Positions 1-8,262 of a stretch of 64,000 bases of DNA are shown here, piece after piece. Origin of the DNA: Pseudomonas sp. StFLB209 (lineage in GTDB: Bacteria > Pseudomonadota > Gammaproteobacteria > Pseudomonadales > Pseudomonadaceae); NCBI RefSeq assembly GCF_000829415.1, contig NZ_AP014637.1, forward strand, positions 124,001-188,000, read 5' to 3'. Each line of letters starts with the position of its first letter. Position 1 is the stretch's first letter. The notes below the pieces were generated by a model, which was not told the DNA's origin, did no database searches, and saw only the letters and a list, made by a program, of their open reading frames with translations. The position numbers and the translations under genes are program-made.

Positions 1-352
1 CGGCTTCGGACAGCGACTTGGGCAATGGCTTGCCCAACTGCGGCATCTCGACTTGCAGGGTCGGGTCGACGGCGATCAGCTTTTCGCGCAACAGGTAGCG
101 ATAAAAACCACGCAATCCTGAAAGCAGACGCGCCGTGGAACGCGGCTTGTAGCCGTTATCCACGCGCCAGGCCAGATGATCGAGAATCACCTCGCGGCCA
201 GCCTCGGACAACTGCACATTGCGCTCGCTCAACCAGCCATTGAACAGCGTCAAATCACTGCGATAGGACTCGCGGGTGTTATCAGAGAGGCCTTTCTCCA
301 GCCACAGGGCATCGAGAAAGCGGTCAATCAGAGGGTGATCCAGGGCAGGCAT
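1..352 (-). CDS. xerD: Site-specific tyrosine recombinase XerD, N-terminal part (cut by window edge)
   Basis: Reading the minus strand from the ATG at 352 gives an open frame of 117 codons that runs off the window start. The translation begins MPALDHPLIDRFLDALWLEK and continues through GLSDNTRESYRSDL and RSTARLLSGLRGFYRYLL, which is the core-binding (SAM-like) domain of XerD. The catalytic C-terminal domain (R, K, H-x-x-R, Y) lies outside the window. XerD works with XerC at dif to resolve chromosome dimers during division, together with FtsK. A tnpB-type IS lies about 100 bp upstream of the start codon and could affect the promoter but does not interrupt the gene. Confidence 0.93.
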   Translation of the reverse strand, partial: MPALDHPLIDRFLDALWLEKGLSDNTRESYRSDLTLFNGWLSERNVQLSEAGREVILDHLAWRVDNGYKPRSTARLLSGLRGFYRYLLREKLIAVDPTLQVEMPQLGKPLPKSLSEA

Positions 353-451
353 TGCGGTTCGAGGCACACAGAAGAGGATGACAGACCCTACTACAAGACT
401 TTCGGCAGATAAACGCAAGTCACCAAAAAGATCCCGCAGCCATGGGACTGC

Positions 452-1977
452 CTGACCATCGGGGCGCGACAAGCCCCGCCGTTCAGGGCGGGGAAGGATA
501 GCGCGGACGGCGTAGCCGTCCCTGGTTGCCGTGGGGTGTCTGCTGCTGTTCGATGGATGCACCGCCACAGGATGATGCGACGTAATACGGCGACACAGAT
601 GCCCTTATACGGCGGTATTTCGTTACAAAGACCCCATGGTCATGCACCTTGAAAACACCGTGCCGTCCGCGCCTAATGGCGTCTTCATTGCTCATGGCTC
701 AAGAGCAGCATGCAACGACTTCAAGCCTTCAAGTACGAACTCATGCCAGACGGCCGGCAGGAGCGGCAAATGCGCCGCTTTGCGGGCTCCTGTCGCTTCG
801 TCTTCAACAAGGCGCTGGCGTTGCAGAAGGAACGTCACGAGCAAGGCGAGAACAAGCTCGGCTATGCGGGCCTGTGCAAGTTGCTGACCGAGTGGCGCCA
901 TAGCCCGCCAACCGCATGGCTGGCCGATGCGCCTGTTCACCCGTTGCAACAGAGCCTCAAGGATCTGGAGCGGGCCTACACCAACTTCTTCGCCAAGCGA
1001 GCCGACTTTCCCCGGTTCAAGAAGAAGGGGCAGAACAACAGCTTGCGCTATCCCGACCCGAAACAGATCAAGCTCGACCAGACCAACAGCCGCCTGTTTC
1101 TGCCCAAGCTGGGCTGGCTGCGCTACCGCAACAGCCGCGAGACGCTGGGTACTGTGAAGAACATCACCGTGAGCCAGTCGTGTGGCAAGTGGTTCGTGAG
1201 CATCCAGACCGAACGCGAGATTGATGAGCAGCCCACGGCACAGGGTGCGGCAATCGGCATCGACATGGGCATTGCCCGGTTCGCCACGCTTTCGGATGGC
1301 TCGTTCTACGCACCCCTGAACAGCTTCAAACGCCATGAAACCGCGCTGTGCAAAGCGCAGCAGGCGATGAGCCGCAAGGTCAGATTCAGCCGCAACTGGA
1401 AGAAGGCGAAAGCTTGCGTCCAGCGCATTCATTCCCGAATCGGCAATGCCCGCCGCGACTACCTGCACAAGTGCTCCACCACGATCAGCCAAAACCACGC
1501 GATGGTGTGTATCGAGGACTTGCAGGTACGCAATATGTCCAGGTCGGCGGCAGGCACGGCCGAGGCACCGGGAAGAAACGTTCGGGCCAAATCTGGCCTG
1601 AACAGGGCCATCCTCGATCAGGGCTGGTTCGAGTTCCGCCGCCAACTGGACTACAAGCTGGCGTGGCGCGGCGGCTGGCTGATTGCCGTGCCGCCGCAAA
1701 ATACCAGCCGCAGGTGCCCGTGTTGCGAACATGTGTCGGCGGCCAACCGCCAGACGCAAGCGCTGTTCAGGTGTGTGGGATGTGGTTTTGAAGGCAACGC
1801 CGATGTGGTCGGGGCGATCAATGTACTAAGGGCGGGACACGCCCGGTTAGCCTGTGAAGTGAGCGCAGAGGTCATGGCGCCAGCAGCAGGAACCCACCGA
1901 AGCGACTCAGGGGCAGCTCGATGCCGCGCCTGAGCGCCGCAGGAATCTCCGGCCTTCAGGCCGGGGAGGATGTCAAC
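452..1977 (+). mobile_element. IS200/IS605-group (IS1341-like, tnpB-only) element, copy 1
   Basis: The limits come from comparison with the second copy at 55028-56555: similarity starts at CTGACCATCGGGG (452) and ends at GAGGATGTCAAC (1977). A GC hairpin sits just inside the left end (474-493, TTCA in the loop) and another near the right end (1948-1969, again TTCA in the loop); both are followed by a GGAT motif. There are no terminal inverted repeats and no target duplication, as expected for this family. The only gene is tnpB; no tnpA (Y1 transposase) is present, so movement would need TnpA in trans. The shared left edge may include the retained target motif, so the 5' boundary is uncertain by a few bases. 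It is inserted between xerD and the rplS terminator. Confidence 0.88.
710..1933 (+). CDS. tnpB: TnpB RNA-guided nuclease (IS605 OrfB family), full length
   Basis: This 407-residue protein has the TnpB layout: an N-terminal OrfB helix-turn-helix/WED region (about 1-170), then a split RuvC domain. The visible catalytic residues are D185 (in GIDMGI), E269 (in CIEDL) and D365 (in NADVVGAIN). A zinc finger sits between RuvC motifs II and III, with Cys at 336, 339, 355 and 358. Family knowledge: TnpB is an omega-RNA-guided DNA endonuclease that cuts the empty donor site beside a target-adjacent motif and so helps keep the element. The start at 710 matches copy 2. All catalytic positions are intact, so the protein is probably active. 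It differs from copy 2 at more than ten residues, so the two are not a very recent duplication. Confidence 0.93.
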   Translation: MQRLQAFKYELMPDGRQERQMRRFAGSCRFVFNKALALQKERHEQGENKLGYAGLCKLLTEWRHSPPTAWLADAPVHPLQQSLKDLERAYTNFFAKRADFPRFKKKGQNNSLRYPDPKQIKLDQTNSRLFLPKLGWLRYRNSRETLGTVKNITVSQSCGKWFVSIQTEREIDEQPTAQGAAIGIDMGIARFATLSDGSFYAPLNSFKRHETALCKAQQAMSRKVRFSRNWKKAKACVQRIHSRIGNARRDYLHKCSTTISQNHAMVCIEDLQVRNMSRSAAGTAEAPGRNVRAKSGLNRAILDQGWFEFRRQLDYKLAWRGGWLIAVPPQNTSRRCPCCEHVSAANRQTQALFRCVGCGFEGNADVVGAINVLRAGHARLACEVSAEVMAPAAGTHRSDSGAARCRA

Positions 1978-1993
1978 GAACTCGCAGACTCCA
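1850..1993 (+). ncRNA. Predicted omega-RNA (reRNA) of tnpB copy 1 with its 16-nt guide
   Basis: In characterised TnpB systems the guide RNA overlaps the 3' end of tnpB and the right end of the element, and the guide is the first ~16 nt of flanking DNA. Here the right end closes with a hairpin (1948-1969) followed by GATGTCAAC. The guide would be 1978-1993 (GAACTCGCAGACTCCA). The 5' limit is a guess. The call rests on family knowledge and position, not on expression data. Confidence 0.4.
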
Positions 1994-2043
1994 GCTCAGA
2001 AAAAAGCTTCGCGACCCAGGTCGCTGCCACCGTACAGCAGACG

Positions 2044-2073
2044 AAAAAAAAGCAGCCCGAAGGCTGCTTTTTT
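2044..2073 (-). terminator. Rho-independent terminator of the rpsP-rplS operon
   Basis: An AGCAGCC/GGCTGCT stem with a short CGAA loop is flanked by A8 on one side and T6 on the other. It lies 20 bp after the rplS stop on the minus strand and could work in both directions. Confidence 0.85.
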
Positions 2074-2092
2074 CATGCATCGAAAAACTGTA

Positions 2093-2443
2093 TCAGGACA
2101 GTTTTTCCTTGATGCGTGCTGCTTTACCGGACAGGTCGCGCAGGTAGTACAGCTTGGCCTTGCGAACGTCGCCGCGACGCTTGACAGCCAGGCTGTCGAT
2201 TTGCGGGCTGTAGGTCTGGAAAGTACGCTCAACGCCAACGCCGCTGGAGATCTTGCGAACAGTGAAAGCACTGTTCACGCCACGGTTACGCTTGGCGATG
2301 ACAACGCCTTCGAACGCCTGCAGACGGCTACGATCGCCTTCCTTCACTTTCACCTGAACGACAACAGTGTCGCCCGGGGCGAAGGCCGGGATTTCTTTCT
2401 GCATCTGCTCGGCTTCGAGGGCCAGAATGATTTTGTTGGTCAT
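2093..2443 (-). CDS. rplS: 50S ribosomal protein L19
   Basis: This 116-residue protein begins [19 protein letters not shown] and contains the L19 core [38 protein letters not shown] and a basic C-terminus. L19 lies at the interface of the 30S and 50S subunits. It is the last gene of rpsP-rimM-trmD-rplS, 30 bp after trmD, and is followed by a strong terminator. The length and gene order are normal for gammaproteobacteria. Confidence 0.97.
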   Translation of the reverse strand: MTNKIILALEAEQMQKEIPAFAPGDTVVVQVKVKEGDRSRLQAFEGVVIAKRNRGVNSAFTVRKISSGVGVERTFQTYSPQIDSLAVKRRGDVRKAKLYYLRDLSGKAARIKEKLS

Positions 2444-2473
2444 GCTTGTGCTCCTAAGGGTGATCCTCCCGGA

Positions 2474-3241
2474 TCAGCCATCGATACGTTTACTATCGTC
2501 CCGCTCACGGATGTATTCCGTCAGCAGCTTCTGCTCTTCTCCAGAAAGTGAGCGACTTTCCAGAAGATCAGCGCGTCGCTCGAAAGTCCGCCCAAGGGAC
2601 TGCTTCAAACGCCAACGCCGGATATGTGCATGATTGCCACTTAGCAATACGTCGGGAACACGCTGATCCGCATACACCTCAGGTCGGGTGTAGTGCGGGC
2701 AATCAAGCAGACCGTCCGTGAAGGAGTCTTCCTCCGCGGAGTCTACATGCCCTAAAGCTCCAGGCAGCAGTCGTGTAACCGCATCGATCAGTACCATCGC
2801 CGGCAGCTCACCGCCAGACAGGACATAGTCGCCAATCGACCACTCTTCATCCACGTGCGCTTCAATGAAACGCTCATCGATGCCTTCATAACGACCGGCG
2901 ATGAGAATGAGAGCACTCTCTTGCGCCAGTTCGCGCACCGCTGGCTGACTCAGCCTGCGGCCTTGCGGCGAAAGGTAAATCACCTTTGCCTTGTCTCCGG
3001 CTGCCAGCCTGGCCTCGGCCAGCGCATCTTCCAGAGGCTTGATCTTCATCACCATGCCGGGGCCGCCACCGAAGGGGCGATCGTCCACAGTGTGATGGCG
3101 ATCCGTGGTGTAGTCCCGCGGATTCCAACAGGTCAGCTGCAACAGCTCCTGTTTCACCGCACGGCTGGTTATGCCGTATTCGCTGATGGCGGAAAACATC
3201 TCGGGAAACAGCGTGATAACGTCTATGCGCAGGCTAGCCAT
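2474..3241 (-). CDS. trmD: tRNA (guanine-N1)-methyltransferase TrmD
   Basis: TrmD methylates N1 of G37, next to the anticodon, using SAM, and so prevents +1 frameshifting. I chose the ATG at 3241 ([16 protein letters not shown]), giving 255 residues; a longer in-frame extension to 3310 would run back into rimM and lacks family similarity. The trefoil-knot SAM site is visible as [15 protein letters not shown] and [20 protein letters not shown]. It lies 5 bp after the rimM stop in the ribosomal operon, so the genes are probably co-transcribed and translationally linked. Confidence 0.97.
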   Translation of the reverse strand: MASLRIDVITLFPEMFSAISEYGITSRAVKQELLQLTCWNPRDYTTDRHHTVDDRPFGGGPGMVMKIKPLEDALAEARLAAGDKAKVIYLSPQGRRLSQPAVRELAQESALILIAGRYEGIDERFIEAHVDEEWSIGDYVLSGGELPAMVLIDAVTRLLPGALGHVDSAEEDSFTDGLLDCPHYTRPEVYADQRVPDVLLSGNHAHIRRWRLKQSLGRTFERRADLLESRSLSGEEQKLLTEYIRERDDSKRIDG

Positions 3242-3246
3242 GGCAC

Positions 3247-3786
3247 TTAGAAATCCGCATCCCAATCCACCTTCATCTCGCCGGCTTCCAGGTCGACAGC
3301 CAACACGCAATGCTCCGTATAGGGCAACAGGCGTTCGCGATCATCCAGGCTACCCGCGCAGGGCTTTACCACCATTACATCGTTCGAGCCGGTTTCAAGC
3401 AGGTGATCGATCTTGCCGAGCAATTGCCCGAGCGTGTCGATAACCTTGAGTCCTTCCAGTTGATACCAGTAGTACTCGCCATCATCCAGATCAGGGAACA
3501 GGCTACGCGGCACACAGACTTCGCAACCGGCCAGAAGCTGGGCTTCATCACGATCATCGAGGCCTTTGAGCTTTGTGACCAGAAACTTGCTCTGCAAGCG
3601 TCCACTGACCAGCTCGACCTGTTTTTCCACACGGCCTTCGCGCCGCAGCGTCCAGGTCTTGTAGTCCAGCAGGTTGTCAATCGGATCCGTGAAGGAGTAC
3701 ACCTTCACTTCGCCGCGAACGCCATGAACCGAGAAAATCTTGCCAATGACGATCAGATCGTCGGCAGATGCAGGCGTCGCGTTCAT
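3247..3786 (-). CDS. rimM: 16S rRNA processing/30S maturation factor RimM
   Basis: This 179-residue protein has an N-terminal beta-barrel ([20 protein letters not shown]) and a C-terminal PRC-barrel ([16 protein letters not shown]). RimM binds S19 and helps mature the 3' domain (head) of the 30S subunit. It sits 5 bp after rpsP and 5 bp before trmD, the conserved order of this operon. Confidence 0.97.
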   Translation of the reverse strand: MNATPASADDLIVIGKIFSVHGVRGEVKVYSFTDPIDNLLDYKTWTLRREGRVEKQVELVSGRLQSKFLVTKLKGLDDRDEAQLLAGCEVCVPRSLFPDLDDGEYYWYQLEGLKVIDTLGQLLGKIDHLLETGSNDVMVVKPCAGSLDDRERLLPYTEHCVLAVDLEAGEMKVDWDADF

Positions 3787-3791
3787 AAGAC

Positions 3792-4049
3792 TCAGGCCGC
3801 AGCCTTGGTCTTGTTGCTCTCTTTGATCAACTGGGCAACGCGCTCGGAAGTCTGAGCGCCAACGCTCAGCCAGTAGTTCAGGCGTTCTTCGTTGATGGAC
3901 AGGCGAACTTCCTGACCACGAGCGATCGGGTTGAAGAAACCGATCTGCTCTTTGTGAGAGCCGTCACGGGCGTTGCGGCTGTCAGTGACAGTCACGTGGT
4001 AGAACGGGCGCTTTTTGGAGCCGCCAAGGGCAAGACGAATGGTTAGCAT
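3792..4049 (-). CDS. rpsP: 30S ribosomal protein S16
   Basis: The ATG at 4049 starts [19 protein letters not shown], the standard S16 N-terminus, and gives 85 residues. The frame stays open further upstream to 4208 but that part does not look like S16. The region before it is GC-poor and should hold the operon promoter; an AGGAA ribosome-binding site is visible. It is the first gene of rpsP-rimM-trmD-rplS. Confidence 0.97.
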   Translation of the reverse strand: MLTIRLALGGSKKRPFYHVTVTDSRNARDGSHKEQIGFFNPIARGQEVRLSINEERLNYWLSVGAQTSERVAQLIKESNKTKAAA

Positions 4050-4305
4050 TGAACATCGTTCCTGTTTAGTCGGTGCTGCAAATCTTTGTTGCACAAATGG
4101 GCACGGGTGCCCAAAAGGCCGCATATTCTCAAGGAATATACGGACATTTGCAAACGACTTTTTCCGACGACTGAGCGCCTGCCGTAAAGATCTGCATGGG
4201 CCGGCCACCGTGGCGACCGGGTAAATCCCCTCCTTACAGAGAGGCGCACAGGGTCAGCCCCTGCACGACGAACGGGCACGGCCTGCGCCGCACCTGGTTG
4301 TCTGG

Positions 4306-5685
4306 TTACATCTTGGGCATGCCGCCACCGCCCGGGAACATACCGCCCAGACCGCGCATCATTTTCGACATGCCACCTTTGGTGGAGAACTTCTTCATCA
4401 TCTTCTGCATCTGCTTGTGCTGCTTGATCAGCCGCCCGATGTCCTGCACCTGGGTACCGGAACCCAGCGCGATGCGGCGCTTGCGCGAGCCGCTGATCAG
4501 GTCAGGGTCGCGGCGCTCGGCCGGCGTCATCGAGTTGATGATCGCTTCCATCTGCTTGAACTGCTTCTCGGCCGCGCCCTGGGCGTTGCCCATCTGCGAC
4601 AGGTTCATGCCGCCGATGCTCGGCAGCTTGTCCATCAGCCCGCCCAGGCCGCCCATGTTTTTCATTTGTTGCAATTGGTCGCGGAAATCTTCGAGGTCGA
4701 AGCCCTTGCCCTTCTTGAGCTTTTTGGTGAGCTTCTCGGCCTTCTCGCGGTCCAGCGTCTGCTCGGCCTGCTCGATGAGGCTGAGCACGTCACCCATGCC
4801 CAAGATCCGCGAAGCGATACGATCCGGATGGAATGGCTCAAGGGCGTCGCTCTTCTCGCCCATACCGATGAACTTGATCGGCTTGCCGGTGATCGAGCGC
4901 ACCGACAGTGCAGCACCACCACGTGCGTCGCCGTCGACCTTGGTCAGGATCACACCGGTCAACGGCAGCGCATCACCAAAGGCCTTGGCGGTGTTGGCCG
5001 CGTCCTGACCGGTCATGGCGTCGACCACGAACAGGGTTTCGACCGGCTTGACCGCAGCGTGCAGCGCCTGGATCTCGGCCATCATCTCGGAATCGATATG
5101 CAGACGGCCGGCGGTGTCGACGATCACCACATCGATGAATTTGAGCTTTGCTTCGCGGATCGCCGCCTGGGCAATGTCCACCGGCTTCTGGCTGGTATCG
5201 GACGGGAAGAAGGTGACCCCAAGATCGTTGGCCAGGGTTTCGAGCTGCTTGATCGCCGCCGGACGGTAGATGTCGGCCGACACCACCATCACGCTCTTCT
5301 TCTTGCGCTCTTTGAGGAACTTGGCCAGCTTGCCGGCGGTGGTGGTCTTGCCCGCACCCTGCAGACCGGCCATCAGCACCACGGCAGGTGGCGCAGCATT
5401 GAGCGCCAGGTCTTCGTTGGCCGCCCCCATGATGCTTTCGAGTTCGGCCTGGACGATCTTCACGAACGCCTGGCCCGGCGTCAGGCTGCGCGACACCTCG
5501 GTGCCGACCGCCCGCTCCTTGATATTGTTGACGAAGTCCTTGACCACTGGCAACGCGACGTCAGCTTCGAGCAACGCCATGCGCACTTCGCGCAAGGTGT
5601 CCTTGATGTTCTCTTCGGTCAGCTTGGCCTTGCCGGTGACATGGCGCAGCGTCTGGGAAAGGCGTTCCGTTAGATTTTCAAACAT
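4306..5685 (-). CDS. ffh: Signal recognition particle protein Ffh (SRP54)
   Basis: The start at 5685 gives MFENLTERLSQTLRHVTGKA, 459 residues in all. The N domain is followed by the GTPase domain with P-loop GLQGAGKTTTAGKLA, DTAGRLHID (G3) and TKVDGDARGG (G4/G5). The C-terminal M domain is rich in Met and Gly (GGMSKMMRGLGGMFPGGG). Ffh with 4.5S RNA delivers nascent inner-membrane proteins to FtsY. It stands alone, divergent from the ccsA-like gene and 256 bp downstream of the region ahead of rpsP. Confidence 0.97.
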   Translation of the reverse strand: MFENLTERLSQTLRHVTGKAKLTEENIKDTLREVRMALLEADVALPVVKDFVNNIKERAVGTEVSRSLTPGQAFVKIVQAELESIMGAANEDLALNAAPPAVVLMAGLQGAGKTTTAGKLAKFLKERKKKSVMVVSADIYRPAAIKQLETLANDLGVTFFPSDTSQKPVDIAQAAIREAKLKFIDVVIVDTAGRLHIDSEMMAEIQALHAAVKPVETLFVVDAMTGQDAANTAKAFGDALPLTGVILTKVDGDARGGAALSVRSITGKPIKFIGMGEKSDALEPFHPDRIASRILGMGDVLSLIEQAEQTLDREKAEKLTKKLKKGKGFDLEDFRDQLQQMKNMGGLGGLMDKLPSIGGMNLSQMGNAQGAAEKQFKQMEAIINSMTPAERRDPDLISGSRKRRIALGSGTQVQDIGRLIKQHKQMQKMMKKFSTKGGMSKMMRGLGGMFPGGGGMPKM

Positions 5686-5933
5686 GCGCGTTCCTAGTAA
5701 GGCTCCGGTCGCCCCTGATGGGTGCGGCACGGCCCGCAATGGAGATAAATGGCGCGCGGCGAGTCGGCGGCCTGAACAGGGCGCAGATTATAGCCGAGAG
5801 TCCGGCACACGGACAGAGAGCGTCCAGCCACACGACATGCATCAAGGCCAATGGCGTTCACAACGCCTCGCACTTTCTTGCAGAGCCGGGGTATGCCAAA
5901 CTCAGCCCCTTTCAGGGCCCGCCCGTCAGGATC

Positions 5934-6746
5934 ATGTTCCCTTTGCCAGCCAGCCTGTTCCCCAGCCTCATCGCCGCCAGCCTGTATGCCGCCGCGACCG
6001 TCTATCAAGGCATCCGCCTGCGCCGCGCCACCAGACCCGACAAGCGTCTGCTGTGGCTGCTCGGCTCCCTGGCGATCATCGCCCATGCCATCGGCCTGTG
6101 CTCGCAACTGATTCGCCCGGCAGGCCTGGGCCTGGATTTTTTCAACGCCGCCAGCCTCATCGCCCTCGCGGTCATCTTCCTGATTCTGCTCGGGACCGTG
6201 CGCATTCCAGTGGAAAACCTGCTGGCGCTGCTGTTTCCGCTCGGCATGATAACCGTCTTGCTCGCGCAGTTCGTGCCCAGCGGGACGGCGCAACCGATCG
6301 TCGAGTCGCCAGGCATCCTCAGCCATGTACTGCTGTCGATATTGTCGTACGGCATGTTCACGATCGCCGTGTTCCAGGCGCTGCTCCTGCTCTTGCAGGA
6401 CTACCAGCTCAAGCACAAACACCCGTCCGGGCTGATTCGCAATTTTCCGCCACTGCAAACCATGGAAAGCCTGCTGTTCGGCTTCTTGTGGGCTGGCTGG
6501 ACCCTGTTGTCGCTGTCGCTGATCTCAGGCTGGATCTTCGTCGAGAATCTGTTCGCCCAGCATCTGGTCCACAAGACCCTGCTGTCTTGCCTGGCCTGGG
6601 TGGTGTTCGGGGTCCTGCTCTGGGGTCGCACGCGGCTGGGCTGGCGTGGCCACAAGGCAATCCGCTGGACACTGGGCGGCTTCTGCCTGCTGATGCTGGC
6701 CTACTTCGGCAGCAAGCTGGTACGCGAATTCATCCTGCATATCTGA
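5934..6746 (+). CDS. CcsA/YpjD-family inner membrane protein (cytochrome c assembly-like)
   Basis: From the ATG at 5934 the product has 270 residues with about eight hydrophobic segments, beginning MFPLPASLFPSLIAASLYAA. The segments around ILSHVLLSILSYGMFTIAVFQALLL and the Trp-rich stretch WAGWTLLSLSLISGWIF resemble the CcmC/CcsA haem-handling family. The gene sits divergently beside ffh, as it does in many gammaproteobacteria (YpjD). Its exact role is not established; a haem- or envelope-linked function is an inference from the family. The following CNNM-like gene is 26 bp away, suggesting one operon. Confidence 0.8.
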   Translation: MFPLPASLFPSLIAASLYAAATVYQGIRLRRATRPDKRLLWLLGSLAIIAHAIGLCSQLIRPAGLGLDFFNAASLIALAVIFLILLGTVRIPVENLLALLFPLGMITVLLAQFVPSGTAQPIVESPGILSHVLLSILSYGMFTIAVFQALLLLLQDYQLKHKHPSGLIRNFPPLQTMESLLFGFLWAGWTLLSLSLISGWIFVENLFAQHLVHKTLLSCLAWVVFGVLLWGRTRLGWRGHKAIRWTLGGFCLLMLAYFGSKLVREFILHI

Positions 6747-6772
6747 CTACACCCATCTAAAGAGCCGCACTC

Positions 6773-7975
6773 ATGAATAGTCTGCCCATCGCTCCCCTGC
6801 TCGGTGTGCTGGCCCTGCTGACGCTCTGGTCAGGACTGTTTACGGCGGCCGAAGCGGTGTATTACCTGGCAGGCCCGCGGGCCAGAAACGAGGCCGATCT
6901 GCACAGCCTGATACTGGGCAATACCCTGCTCAAGACCCTGCTGGTGGTCATCACGCTGCTGGTCTGCTTGCGTTACTGGGTTTATCAGGGGCCATTACTG
7001 GCCTGGCTGGGCAGCTCAGCCGCGCTGCTACTACTCACCGAATACCTGCCGCGGCGTCTGGCCAGTCGCTATCCACAGCCCATCCTGAAACTGGTCAACA
7101 GCCTGCTGCGCGGGCCTTTACGCCTGCTGCAGCCACTGGCCTGGCTGCTTGAGCGTACCGCGGGCCTGCTGCTACAGCCGCTTGCCCGGCGCCCAGGCCC
7201 CGGCGGCGAGCTGCAGCATGACCAGGTGCAGCCATACCACGCGCACCAAGCGCAAGCCGACAGCAGCCCAAGCAGCGTACTGGCCGGCATTCGCGCCCTG
7301 GACCGCATGACGGTCAACGACATCCTGATTCCGCGCAGCGAAGTGGACGGGATCAATCTGGATGAACCGATCGGCCAGATCATCGAGAACCTGATCATCT
7401 CGCGCCACACCCGCCTGCCGGTCTATCACAACGACATCAATCAGGTGCAGGGGGTTCTCAACACCCGCCAGATCAGCCATCTGCTGCCCAAGGCCGAACT
7501 GACCAAGGACCACCTCCTGAGCGCCTGCTACGAGCCTTACTTCGTCCCGGAAAGCACGCCATTGCAGCTGCAGTTGCTGAATTTTCACAAGCAGCAACGC
7601 CGCCTGGGCGTGGTGGTTGATGAGTACGGCGAGGTGCTGGGCATCATCAGCCTGGAAGATATTCTCGAAGAGATTGTCGGCGAGTTCGAAAACGAGCACC
7701 TGGATAACCCGCACATCACTCAACTGCCTGACGGCCAGATGGCAGTCGACGGCGCGGCGTCGATTCGCGAACTGAACAAGAGCCTGGGCTGGCATCTGCC
7801 GTCCGATGGCCCCAAGACCCTTAACGGCCTGGTCACCGAAGCGCTGGAAACCATTCCCGAAGGCCCGGTTTGCCTGAAGGTTGGTCCCTACCGGCTGGAA
7901 ATCCTCGAAACCGAGGATAACCGCGTGACCCGGGTACTGATGTGGCGGCATGCACCGTTGCGCCCCCGTCTCTGA
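6773..7975 (+). CDS. CNNM/CorC-family membrane protein (DUF21 - CBS pair - CorC_HlyC)
   Basis: This is a 400-residue protein. The N-terminal ~145 residues are hydrophobic with the DUF21-like GLFTAAEAVYYLAG and the PRRLASRYPQ turn. A CBS pair follows (MTVNDILIPRSEVDGINLDE; VVVDEYGEVLGIISLEDILEEIVGE), then a C-terminal CorC_HlyC domain (DGAASIRELNKSLGWHLP...TLNGLVTEALETIPEGP). Related proteins take part in Mg/Co efflux or resistance. It probably shares a transcript with the ccsA-like gene. Confidence 0.85.
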   Translation: MNSLPIAPLLGVLALLTLWSGLFTAAEAVYYLAGPRARNEADLHSLILGNTLLKTLLVVITLLVCLRYWVYQGPLLAWLGSSAALLLLTEYLPRRLASRYPQPILKLVNSLLRGPLRLLQPLAWLLERTAGLLLQPLARRPGPGGELQHDQVQPYHAHQAQADSSPSSVLAGIRALDRMTVNDILIPRSEVDGINLDEPIGQIIENLIISRHTRLPVYHNDINQVQGVLNTRQISHLLPKAELTKDHLLSACYEPYFVPESTPLQLQLLNFHKQQRRLGVVVDEYGEVLGIISLEDILEEIVGEFENEHLDNPHITQLPDGQMAVDGAASIRELNKSLGWHLPSDGPKTLNGLVTEALETIPEGPVCLKVGPYRLEILETEDNRVTRVLMWRHAPLRPRL

Positions 7976-8001
7976 CCGAGCGCGCCCGCGCCTGTTACCA
8001 C

Positions 8002-8031
8002 TTGTTTCAAAAGCCGCAGCATTCCTATAAT
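8002..8031 (+). promoter_or_regulatory. Strong sigma70-type promoter for the MFS gene
   Basis: TTGTTT at 8002-8007 and a perfect TATAAT at 8026-8031 are separated by 18 bp. The next gene on this strand starts at 8263, leaving a leader of about 220 nt that is GC-rich and without an obvious ORF. Confidence 0.6.
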
Positions 8032-8262
8032 CGGTCAGCTTATCCAGCCCGGCCGATCGACGTGCTACCCGCACGCGGTACGATCCGCCCAACAACAGCC
8101 TGAACGACCCGCATACCCTCAGGCCTGGCTCACCATCCCCCGGGCCATTCCCCTGCCTTGCCGCCCAACCGGGCCGACCAGCTCAGCGCTGCCCGCACCT
8201 ATAACAAATGAATGCCTGCCGCCACTTTGGTCGCCGCAGCTGACATGACAGGGATAATCCGC

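Noticed and set aside
692-1759. 355-codon frame opposite tnpB
   Set aside because: Shadow of tnpB; also seen opposite copy 2. No domain recognised.
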